DNA of 64,000 nt from positions 22,053,001 to 22,117,000 of the forward strand of contig NC_088102.1 of assembly GCF_036370855.1 (NCBI RefSeq), in the 5' to 3' direction. Both the position numbers and the translations under genes were made by a program. Below the pieces are notes generated by a model. It made no database searches. It was given only the letters and a program-made list of their open reading frames with translations, and was not told the origin of the DNA. This DNA comes from Dromaius novaehollandiae (lineage: Eukaryota; Chordata; Aves; Casuariiformes; Dromaiidae). This document shows, one piece after another, positions 25,760 to 35,650 of the stretch. How positions within the stretch are numbered: position 1 is the stretch's first letter; each line of letters begins with the position of its first letter.

Positions 25760-26714
25760 TTAGTAGCTGGGGGATAGATTTTCTGTCACTTATAGCTTCT
25801 CCCTACTTTGGCGGTATGTGAAACCAAACACGGCCTCAAAAATCTGAATTCCAAAGTGCCTGTGAGAGGCAGAAAGCATCTGACAACTGAATTCTACTTA
25901 CATACTTATTTGGCGTTAGTGATAACTCTTGCCATTTCAATGGCTGAAACTTCAAGGCAATAGTAATATGCTTTCAGCTGTGGACATATAAAGCGTTAAC
26001 TTAGAAATGCAGTAAATGGTATCAGTCCTTCATTGTGATGTTAAATAATACAGCAGACAAAAATCAATACATATGAATACATTATAATGCATTTTTATAG
26101 TGAAATCATTTATTTTGCTTCTAACAGGGGAAATTTCATTTTGGCAAGACAGCCAAGGATCTTCAGAAGAATATATGCAGGGGATAACCAGTGGAGGCAA
26201 TGGCACTTTATGATTCACCCTCTTCATCTAACCCATAGTGCATCTGAATGCAAGATTTGTCTGTATCATTTAAGATTGCTCAAAGCCCTGGAAATTGTGT
26301 GTGGTGACTTTGAACCGAGATACCCTCTAGTGGTTACATTTTCAATATAGAATGGAAATCACTTGCTCCTCAGAATGGAGTATTTACCTAAGAACTAAAG
26401 AGATGAAAAAGAGCATTCCCTCTTTTCCTTTGCCTCTGTATCAGCAAGGGAAAATAACCTTGGGTTTCTCTGATATCTGACAAGTTAATTGCATTCCTTC
26501 TTTTATCGCCTCAAGTACAACACTGGGAGGCTTTCTAGTCTCTTGGCCCTGTTCTGGACAGATACGACAAAATTTAGTCTCCTGAAATAGATGTAAAATC
26601 GCCTTTTGGCCTGTTTTCTGAGAAAATATTTTTGACTTCATTTCCTTTGATGTCAATGCAGAGTGGAGTGGATAAAAATTATTGCAGAAATGTTTTCTAT
26701 AGTTGGAGTAAAGG
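25760..26714. other. AT-rich sequence, no gene seen
   Basis: Short frames on both strands, none recognisable. Confidence 0.5.
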
Positions 26715-26885
26715 GCTCGCATCTAGGGCACTGGATTTTACTCTCAGGTCTATCACTGAATTTAACCTTTGACTAGACATTTAAACATGCCATGCCTCAG
26801 TTTGAAATAGGTGTAAAAACGCTTGCTTCATTCACAGCATTTTGATGAACATTAGTTACGTACTTGTTAAATCTGTTAGGTTTGA
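26715..26885 (+). mobile_element. MIR-type SINE fragment (sense)
   Basis: The order 'TCTATCACTGAATTTAACC', 'ATGCCTCAGTTTGAAATAGG', 'TGTAAAAACG', then 'CACAGCATTTTGATGAACATTAGTTA' parallels the MIR sense consensus ('CAAGTCACTTAACC', 'GCCTCAGTTTCC', 'TGTAAAATGGGG', 'ACAGGGTTGTTGTGAGGATTAA'). Its 3' part forms the left arm of an inverted repeat described separately. Confidence 0.55.
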
Positions 26886-26959
26886 CCACAGAGTCAATTA
26901 CATAAGTGATGTTCATCAAATGCTGTGAATGAAGCAAGTATTGTTACGCTTATTTCAAA
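26801..26959. repeat. Long imperfect inverted repeat (foldback) built on a MIR fragment
   Basis: The left arm is 26801-26852 and the right arm 26909-26959. The innermost 30-31 bases of the arms (26822-26852 with 26909-26938) are identical on reverse complementation apart from one extra T. The outer 20 bases are similar with a few mismatches, and pairing continues weakly into the spacer. If transcribed, either strand would fold into one long hairpin of about 159 nt. The right arm looks like an inverted copy of the MIR-derived left arm. Confidence 0.92.
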
Positions 26960-27652
26960 AAAACAAAGAAAAAAACCCACAAAAAAACAGCAGTTGACAC
27001 TAAAGTCTGTTCAGAGATGAGGCTCTCTGAAAAAATGTAGCCAGGGATCTTCCTTGCCTTTTTTTAGGATGTATATATTCCTGAGATTGTCAGGGGATCC
27101 AATCTATCTCTATCACACAGGCAATTTGGTCCTTTCTTACCCTAAGCTGCCAGAAGTTATTTCAGCCTCCAGCAATGACTGAGAGAGAGAAAAAAATAGC
27201 TGCAATTCTATACCTTCAGCTAGCACAATAAAAAGTTCTCATAGGATAGCAAACGTCCTCTATGTACCACTTCAATGCCCTGTAGCCACTGAAGGTAGCA
27301 TAAGGTAGCTTAATTAAGATAATTTTCATTTACTTCAGTATGCTGCAAGTACTGTAGACATGATTCACCTACTTGTAACAACCAGCTACCTGTGGCATCT
27401 TGTCCATGTGTGAAAATCATGTAAAAACTCCTGATCTACAATTACGGGTGATTCACAGATATCATCAGGCAGAGACTTCTACAGGGACAGGCTGCAGCCC
27501 CTGACGTAAAGATAGCTTGTGGGGGAGTTTCCACAGCAGCCCACACTTTGCTTTGGCAACCTCTTTGCAGCCCCACCCTTCCTAAGGGTTTCAGGTCTCT
27601 TGCTCTTCTAATCCAAATCTAACCTTTTTGTCTGGGTAAATGTTGGGGGACC

Positions 27653-27906
27653 GTGTCTAAGGCTCAGTCTTCAGTTAGGTGTAGGTTTAGGGTTAGGGTT
27701 TGAGTTAGGGTTGAGAGACAGAAAGCCAAGATCTCCATCTGGAGTAGGGCTGGAAAGGGGCTGCCGGAGGACAGGTCCCTTTGCAGCCTACCACTTCCTT
27801 TGGCATGCCCTTTCCAGCTCTGATCCAGCTGGAGCTCTGGGCTTTCTGTTGCTCACAGCCGTAACCCTATCACTAAACCTTACTCTAATCCCAGAGCTAA
27901 GGACAC
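27653..27906. repeat. Long imperfect foldback with degenerate telomere-like arms
   Basis: The left arm (about 27653-27776) and right arm (about 27795-27906) are imperfect reverse complements around a short loop. Clear paired blocks are GTGTCTAAGGCTC (27653-27665) with GAGCTAAGGACAC (27894-27906), TGAGAGACAGAAAGCC (27711-27726) with GGCTTTCTGTTGCTCA (27840-27855), and GGCTGGAAAGGGGCTGCC (27748-27765) with GGCATGCCCTTTCCAGCT (27802-27819). Between the first two blocks the left arm holds TTTAGGGTTAGGG and GTTAGGG (27686-27711), and the right arm holds degenerate TAACCCTA/CTAAACCTTA/CTAATCCC (27862-27892). No known element of this design comes to mind. Confidence 0.85.
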
Positions 27907-30900
27907 TGAATTTCACTCTGCAGTTCTTGGGCACATGTTATTCACCAGGCTATGCTGTGCATTGTGATAGTACCAGTCGCCTCTCCTCTGGCAGCTCTGT
28001 TTTTATACTGAGGTCCACAATCAGTCCTCTCAAAAGGAGAGATGTTGATATCTATTCTGAAGGAAAAATCTGAGTTCTGGATCTTATGAAAACAGAGGTT
28101 TCCTGTTGCTCCTGGACTGGATTTAGCACTTTTTATTGGCTATCTTTAGGCTTTTCCCGCTTTGTGTGTGTGCAGGGAGAGGGTTAGTGAGGAGGGCAGA
28201 TTGCGCTGTGACTCAAAGGTAGATGTCTCCCCACACGCACTGTAGAGGAAGCCAAGGTCCGTTATTCAGGATTTGGGATTCTGTTCCAGGTGCCATACAG
28301 CTGGGCATTTCATTGTGTAGTTTGCAGGTGAATAAATGTGTTATTGGAACATAAGTATCCAGGGTCTTTACGAATTCATTCCTCGACGAGACCGCAGACT
28401 TCATCTCAGATAGGCGATCTGAGTACTGGCACTACTGACACTGAAAACCATGGCTGACAGTCAGAAGAGTGACTTTAGTGATGAAAGATTCCCTGTCTCG
28501 TTATGTATTCCTGGGTACCCAGTCACTAATAAGTTATTTAATATACTAAGACCTTCACTCTGGCAGGCATTATTCTGAGCTACATTTCTCCATTTTTTTG
28601 TCTGTTTTTTCAGATAAGAGCAATACATTTGTCTTACATCATAATTAATCCAAATTTTTGACAAAATTGTCCCTTGAAAAAAGTTAATATGCTCTTACTC
28701 TAGCCTTTTAAACATGATTCATTTAACAACCATGATATTAAAGCTCCAGTTACGTAGTTCAGTGTTTCTGTTGCATAAGAAACATACGCATTCATTTTAT
28801 TACTGAGACGTGCCTAGAAAAGAAAACTTTATAAAAATGTAATTAATTGCACACTTTAAAGGTCACTATTAATAAAAATGAACATGTAGATTAATAAACC
28901 CATAGAGAGAATCATTAGTGATACTTTCAGGTATTGTTAAAACCAAATATCCTAAAATGCAAGTACAATGCATTTTGTCTGAAAGATACAGCAGATTCCT
29001 TGTCGCCTGTCACAGAGGAAAGACATTCATAACTTAATGTGGCTACCTCACTAGTTGAATTATGAGGTGATAGAGAGAAGCTGCTTCATAAATTTTAGTC
29101 ATTTTAGTTGCTCATAATGTATCCTTCAGTGTTTCATCAAAATAATCCATTTTCCAGGGTTATTATGAAGCTTCTTTTATTCCCAGAAAGAATGATGACT
29201 TTTGGGAAATTTTTCACTTTTTTTCCATTTCTCTTTTTTCCCACTTGTCATCCTGAAACTGTCACCAGAGAACATTAGTATGGTAATAGTTCAAGGAATG
29301 GCAGAAACATCATTAGTACCCAACTTGTCTATTAAGAAGGAACTTAGAACTGCTAATTATTCCCAATCAAAATTGTTATTAAAGTTAATCTACTTGGTTT
29401 CCCACTGCCTTGAAAATTTCAGGTCCACCCACCTAATCTTTCTCTTTTTCTTTTATTCCATAATGGAAATAAGCTGTTGGATATGTATGGTTGATTTCAT
29501 TTACTGTTGATTCAGAGTAAGAATCTGGTACACTTAATCTGTAAGTAGTCCCAGAAGTCAAAATATAGGGAGTTAATGTATAGCAAAGATTTCCAAAGAA
29601 ACATAATCCCAAAATACGTTGGCCCTGACTCTTATTTACATAAAGGCCCCTTTACACATTCTGGCAGCAGCAAAGAACCCTAAAGTGTATTTAAATATAA
29701 TTTATGCCCACTCTAAGACTTTTTATGCTGCCAGGACTGTGTAAACGAAAATCAGGTCCATTATGTCTGAGCTTTTTTTTTTTTTCTTTCAACTGTTGTA
29801 TGGTATATATCTTTAAAAGCATTTCTTTATGTCTTTGTAACTCCTACACTATCCTTTCCAAAGACATTAATCAATGCCAACAAAACAAATCTGGGATTTA
29901 AAAGCCAAATAATTTCTGGAGTTAAAACAGGGAAGAAAAGTTAGGATTATTGTGTTTTGTGTATAATAAAAACTCAGTAGATTTTATGAAATACAATCAA
30001 TTTTAAATGCCTTCCTTGATTTCTCTTTTAGTCTTCTGCGAAGCTATGATGTAGCATGTTATATACCAGGGAGATTGCTTTTGGAGGAGGAGGAAAAAGG
30101 GACTGGCTGAAAGATGGCTGGCAAAAAAACAAACTTGTAACCATTCTTAACTGTAGAGCGGCTATGGCTGTTTTATAGTGAAAAATGAAAATCATGGAAA
30201 GAACCATGTTAAGCAGCATGTGTAGGATGGCTGTTCATTTCTCTTGAAGGACATATTTTATAGGGGCAAATTTTTAAGGACTCTTTTAGGTTTGCTCTGA
30301 TAGCACATGCTTGGAGCTCTGTGGAACAGAGAGGCCAGGGAATTGCATCCAAAATGTAATAACTTTGGCCTTAGAGTTAATTGAAGATAAGTAACAATAT
30401 TTCTATTTGACCGCAGCCCAGTTCATGGGCAAGTTGCACATAGCTTGAGTTCAGGGATATGTACAGTCTCCTCTGAGGGTCTTTTCTCCAGACCTTCTCT
30501 TACCTGCAGTTCTGGGCCTTGGCCTTACCCCATTTTTAATTTGTTTTTCCTTACTTTTATGCCAAGATTCCAATGGATTCCAGCCTTTTCCTCTGCAGCA
30601 AAATCCTCTTGTTTTCATTCCCAGAGGAACCTAAAGCCATAGAAAACAGAAGAGAGCTTAATTCTTTAAGGAGAAACTTTTTTTCCTGCATTAATTTGTC
30701 ACTGAAGGCATTAGGTTCCAAGTCTGTGATGTACTGAAATTTCCCTGTTATTATCTGAAACCTATAGAAATTGAAAACCTTCAGTGCTCTTTGGCAGTGT
30801 GCTCATACTTTGAGATTACTTCAATCAACTCCACAAGCGCTGGCAGCAAAGCAGTGTGTCCTATTGGTAACCTTGATTTGTACCGCTGTTGCAAAGAGCA

Positions 30901-32200
30901 CAAAATTCTGGCTCTGCCTCCTCTCCCTCTTTTATCCATTATTCCTGTCTTAACTTTTGCTTACCTCCCCGATTGCCCATTATTGCTAAGACACCTGTGG
31001 ATGTACTATGTAGCTAATGAACCCTCTGTTCTGGCAAGGACTCTTTCGGGACAGCTAAATGCCCATGAACACCAGCCAGGTTTGAACTAAAAGGAAAGTT
31101 TTCTCCAGCCACTGAAGTGGACTCAAGTCCGTAGCTTCCTGGACTCAAGTCTAAGGAAAGTGAGCACCTTGGCTGTTTAAACTGTTGGTGGTTTGTGTTC
31201 GTGTCTTTGACCAGCAAAGGATAAAGTAAAACTTAGATTCTTAATCCCATTATCTTTCTTGGATTTTCTCCTGACATTATTGTTAGAGATCTTACAGCAG
31301 TGAGAGAAAAATTGATGCTGCCGACTATCACGAAAAGAGTGTGGAAACATTGCCTCTAAATACAAATGATTTGTATCCTCACAAAGACTTACAGAAAAAA
31401 AGTGTTGAAATGCCTTGGAGAACATCCAAATGGCAGTGTGAAGTGGAGGAGAATGGTAAACAGTCAACCCAAGAACAAAATATTCAGACATAGTTATAAA
31501 AAAAAATAGCTTTATGTATAAATCAGAAACATCTAAAATGTAGGTTCTTCTCCTATCACATGGAAACTTTACTATGGTTTGTGTAATATGAGTCTGTTCT
31601 TTTTTATTTTCTCTGTCTCCCTTTGATTGTTTATCCAAAAGATTTCTTTACTGCTTTCAAAATTCCTATTTCAATTACATTTTAAGTATGAGGATTCCAA
31701 AAGTATTTGGACATCAGTAATGGTTGCTATCACTACTGGTCTTTAATCATCAGAGATAAGCATATATACAACATGACTGGACTTGAATTATTTTGTTCAA
31801 TATGGACCCAATTCTACCCTACCATTCAGCTGGCTGGCTTCAGTAATACTCCCAGTTAAGCTTGCAAGACATTTACTTTCAAACCAAGTGACCCATTTTC
31901 CTGTATTTCAAACTTATAATAGTTTGTATAAGGTTTGTATTATTTAAGTACAATACATTACAAGTATTTAAATATGGACTTTTAAGATTTAAGTGTCGTT
32001 GGCTTGAACCTTATTCCATTTTAATTGTCAAGTTGATTCAAACCCACAATGAAAGCCATTTAATGTGTGGTGCAGTTGCCACAAATGAGGGAATGGTTCT
32101 CAGCTGTTTTGAATGCCCCAAAGTTCATAATCCCTAATCACCATTACAGTTCTCACTTTATCTGACAGTATTGGTTCTATCTGACAATGAATAGCTGAGG
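27907..32200. other. No gene seen
   Basis: The first 300 bases are GC-richer, then the sequence becomes AT-rich. A T-run lies at about 29771-29784. Near 31120-31160 the 11-mer GGACTCAAGTC occurs twice, about 20 bp apart. A 153-codon minus-strand frame (31638-31177) has no recognisable domain and I consider it chance. Confidence 0.5.
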
Positions 32201-32498
32201 AGACTGGATTCCTATGCTACTTTAAGGTGATTCACAATGTTTCTGAAACTTAGAGAGTGAAATGGTTTAGACAAGCTGATACTGCTCTTACTGTATTTTC
32301 TCCTATAAGAAAAAGGTCCTGGATATATTTCCTTATACTTTATTTTTGACCATTCTGGCAATCCCTTAGCAAAACATTTATCCAGTTTATTAAATATTAC
32401 ATAAGTAGGGTCTGTGTACATAAGCTTTTTGAGTGAGTGGCTGTCAGAGTCCAGTACTCTCTGATCAGGTTCTTTTAGATATTCCACACACAGAGAGT

Positions 32499-33150
32499 GT
32501 AATGTTTAGTATGAAAGTTTACTTTGAAGGTATTTGATGTTACACAGGATTTTTGATTTAGCAGAGTGATACAGCAATATACAATACAATCTCAACACAA
32601 GTGAATACACTTAGCAAAATATAGCAATTGCAATATACAGTTCAACCACAACAACAATGTGATTCCCATTACTGGTCTCTATAATATGTTCACCATCGCA
32701 ATGCTGGATGTCCTCAGTTGCCGGGAAGGAATACGTGGGTTGAAGCCAGCTCAAGCCCATTGCTCACTTGGAAATTCTTTTGCTAGTTGCTCAGTTTTTA
32801 TACTCCATGTTGGGCTGAGCTACCTATACACTTCCCCCCATGCTGGTCTGGCTAACTCAGGGAGACATTCACACTCTTTTGATAAACTCAGGAAGAAACT
32901 TTTACACCAGTTGATCCACTCAACAGATACAGCTGCTTATCTAAAACAAAGGTCACCCTCTGGTCCCCTTTGGGCTGAGACAAAGTCAGCTTTCTGTGCC
33001 ACAGCTGTGGTTAATGAGTGGCACCTACATTCCTCCTGAGCTTCATGGGCACCTCGCCCTTGCCCATCTCCTCTGAGCCTTCCCCCATTGTAGGAGTTTA
33101 TGGGTTGGTCACACTGATGGAAACAGGGTTGTTCTCATTGATCAGGTCAA
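32499..33150 (-). mobile_element. Endogenous-retrovirus-type LTR, minus orientation, probably solo
   Basis: On the minus strand this 0.6-0.65 kb segment has the expected order of an LTR. A GC-richer U3-like part is followed by a TATA box (GTATAAAAA, plus-strand 32803-32795), then a transcript-start/R-like region, then an AT-rich U5-like part and a CA near the 3' end (about 32503 or 32499). It interrupts surrounding unique sequence abruptly in composition. I see no convincing primer-binding site or gag/pol frame next to it: the 91-codon minus frame at 32487-32212 is unrecognised. A solo LTR is therefore most likely. Ends are approximate and no target-site duplication could be confirmed. Confidence 0.5.
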
Positions 33151-33194
33151 GAATTGTCCCTAGTGATACCTGACTCTTTTTTCAGTGAACCTCA

Positions 33195-33290
33195 AAATTC
33201 CTTTAGGATGATTATCGCCATTTTTGTATGGGCAAAACTGAAGCACAAATAAGGTAATTCACTGTTGTCTGAGAGCTTTAAAGTTCTGCT
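33195..33290 (-). mobile_element. MIR-type SINE fragment (antisense)
   Basis: 'GATTATCGCCATTTTTGTAT' followed by 'GGCAAAACTGAAGCACAAAT' and 'AAGGTAATTCACTGTTGTCT' parallels the reverse complement of the MIR block 'TTATCCCCATTTTACAGATGAGGAAACTGAGGCACAGAG..AAGTCAC'. Diverged and partial. Confidence 0.6.
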
Positions 33291-34380
33291 CATAGACATG
33301 CCGTTGTGCTAAGCACAGCACACTATACAACTGAGAGACGCAGCCACAGAGGCAACTAATAGATTCAGCCAGACTAAGGAGCACAAATAAAGAGTGAAAT
33401 TATTTATTAACATGATGGGTGGTTTTCACTCATCATGCCCACCATTGTGGCAGCCTGAGTTTTAAGGTTTCTTGTAGGTATCATGGCACAAAAGGGTTTC
33501 AAGTGGAGTATCAGTGGGAGAACACTGGTTTTGTGAATCTTTAGAGAAGAAGTATGAAGATTAAGCAGGCACAAAGGAAGAAAGCATCTAGCTGAAATCT
33601 GAGGAGTGGACACTGAAGGGTCACCCAGGTGACTAGAAGTAAACCCAGAAACTGTCAGGTCTTTAGATTTCATCCTTTCTTCAAATCCATTAAGCCACAT
33701 TGCAGAACAATCTCCTGAACTTCACACAGGAAAAACAGAAATAATCAGCAGACCTACCAGGGCAATGCTTTAGTTGACGAAGGATTTCTTCTGTTTTAGT
33801 GATGTAGTATACATCACAGCTAATATAGAAGGAGCTACAAAAGTCTGGGAATATCGGCAGAGTGAGAATCAGAATGTTTAAGACTGAGTGTGAACCCAAA
33901 GCAGCCTGGTTATTGGTCAGCATTACTTATCATCAGTAGCTCTCTAGACAGATATTCAAAAACAGATGACATGGTGCTGTATGCAGTGCAGAATTACAGG
34001 ACTGCAAGCATAGACAATATGATGTTACAAAAAATTAAAAAATAAACAAAACCCACAAAACCAAACACAACCTTATTTCAAAGGCACAAAAGTAACTGAT
34101 ATAACAGTTTTAGTGCTCTAGAAAAGAACTTACTTACTTAGCAGGATAGGTGAACTCAACCCAAACCATACTATAGTTTTGTCAGATTACATTGTTCACA
34201 ATGTGTTTGTTCCGATACTAAAATTGAATGTCGTCACTTTATGCTAGCAAATAATATTCCTTCAAAGCACACAGAGGTTCCAGGAGAACAAGGTTTCTTC
34301 CCTACCATTAGGAGGAGAATGGAGACAGGATCTAAATATTTAAGAGCACAAGCTTTTACAAGTTTAGCTAAAATAATACA
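33291..34380. other. No gene seen
   Basis: Minus-strand frames of 97 and 77 codons (33700-33407 and 33923-33690) have no recognisable content. If the candidate first exon to the right is real, this interval would be the start of its first intron. Confidence 0.4.
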
Positions 34381-34388
34381 GATCTTAC

Positions 34389-34668
34389 CTGGACTAAACT
34401 GAAGCAGGTAGGCTACATAACAGTTTAGACCCTGAGTCTCTCGCTACTCTGCAAGCTTTCTCCTAGCTCTCTGCGAGCCAGACCCGCGCAGAGAAGGAGC
34501 CGTTGCAGAGGGGAGGGCCTGCGAATCCATACTGCAGCCAGGAGGAGGACCGGAGAAACTGCTGCGTGCAGCAGCAAGTCTGCTAATCTTCTGGCTCGCT
34601 GCTCCAAGCCGATGAAAGGCTCTGAAGGATCTGAGCCCTCTCAGCATTTGCTTTGGAGAGTTGAAGAC
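34389..34668 (-). other. Candidate first exon of an unidentified minus-strand gene or lncRNA
   Basis: This GC-rich block contains about nine CpGs in roughly 135 bp (34480-34615), which is exceptional for the window. On the minus strand it ends in TCCAG|GTAAGATC, with the exon ending at 34389 and the intron starting at 34388. That is a near-perfect U1-matching donor. The start near 34668 is inferred from the TATA-like box about 30 bp upstream. Inside, an ATG at 34647 opens a 67-codon frame closing at 34444, rich in Arg, Ser, Ala and Leu with no domain; it may be an upstream ORF or meaningless. Together the donor, CpG enrichment and upstream promoter-like motifs suggest a real 5' exon, but no protein identity can be given. 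Confidence 0.35.
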
Positions 34669-34860
34669 TCATTACCTCCAACTACAGATGCACCATTTTA
34701 TCGGGGCAAAGACCCTTTGTGATATTGAGCAGAACCAGAAATCAGGTCCCTTATAACAATGTTTACATATTTCCTACAAGGCTCGTTTCCCCTTGTAAAA
34801 TGCACATCTCATTTTCCCTGACGTGTGACATCACAGACTTTCGTAAACGTCTTTCTTTTA
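34669..34860 (-). promoter_or_regulatory. Candidate core promoter, minus strand
   Basis: Read on the minus strand, GATAAAAT (plus-strand 34701-34694) sits about 30 bp ahead of the GC-rich block, as a TATA-like element would. About 120 bp further upstream (plus-strand about 34820-34838) TGACGTGTGACATCA holds two CRE-type half-sites (TGACGT and, reversed, TGATGTCA). The arrangement is suggestive, but each motif alone is common. Confidence 0.28.
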
Positions 34861-35259
34861 CTATCGTCCAGGTGTAGGTGCTCACCTGAGTCAATATATC
34901 TAACACAATTAATTGAAATAAATCTATAAATTTTGAACAGCTGCAGCTTTGTGGGAAAAAAAATGCTTTATGGACACAGATCTATTGTCACCCCCCGCAC
35001 AGTCACATTTTCACCTGCCCACATAAACACACAGACAGTCATCGTACACGACTCTGCAGCCACTCTAGATAGCCCTCATTCCACTTTAAACCACCTGTCA
35101 AAACAGTCATCTAATTAGGTTAAGCTGTCTGGCTTTGTGAAAAGGTTTTACTGTACTCTGTTGTCCTTGGTCTAAAATTAATAGTTTGACCAGCTTCTAA
35201 GGGGGATAGGTTTTTGCACTTGTGAAAGTCAAATTAAAGCCACCTTTGCCAAACAGGAT
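34861..35259. other. No gene seen; possible 3' part of a retrocopy before the poly(A)
   Basis: ATTAAA at 35233-35238 lies about 21 bases upstream of an A21 tract, the spacing of a polyadenylation signal and tail. No parent gene could be recognised in the sequence upstream. Confidence 0.3.
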
Positions 35260-35280
35260 AAAAAAAAAAAAAAAAAAAAA
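35260..35280. repeat. A21 homopolymer
   Basis: Twenty-one consecutive A. It may be a simple poly(A) tract or the fossil tail of a retrocopied RNA. Confidence 0.95.
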
Positions 35281-35309
35281 GATCTTGGTGTTTGAAACCT
35301 TGAAAGCAG

Positions 35310-35650
35310 CACTTCATTTATTATAATCTTTTTCTAGTGCCAAAACACAAATTATGTAAAGAAATGAAACTGCAGCTGCAAGGAAGCCAAAACTGTAACA
35401 TGTAGCACATGTCACCCTTGCAGCTGGTAGGGCAGTTGCAAGATAATGAAGAGATCGGAGCACTTGCACTTCACTCTGCACAACCTATTTATTGGCCAAG
35501 TCACTGAGGAAGACCGAGAGCCTGTGCGCTTCACTGTGATCTCACTTACACTTGGCTAAATGAGAGACCTGATTCTTGTGACTGTCAAGGTAACTTTGTG
35601 CTGGCCTTGTGAGTCACAAGCTCCCTGAATACCAGCTTAGCTGGGAATTG
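35310..35650. promoter_or_regulatory. Candidate conserved noncoding element
   Basis: A repeat-free block with several E-box-like CAGCTG/GCAGCTG motifs (near 35372 and 35420), a TTATTGGCCAA segment (CCAAT-like on the minus strand) and balanced composition. Inference only. Confidence 0.18.

Noticed and set aside
27686-27713. Interstitial telomeric array
   Set aside because: Only three or so TTAGGG-like units, interrupted; too short to call a telomere-fusion remnant and better described as part of the foldback.
27711-28073. 120-codon plus-strand frame over the foldback
   Set aside because: It runs through the inverted repeat and its GC-rich flank; the translation has no domain and the hairpin explains the unusual sequence better.
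31177-31638. 153-codon minus-strand frame
   Set aside because: Translation shows no family resemblance and arises in ordinary AT-rich sequence; no ATG context or splice sites to support it.
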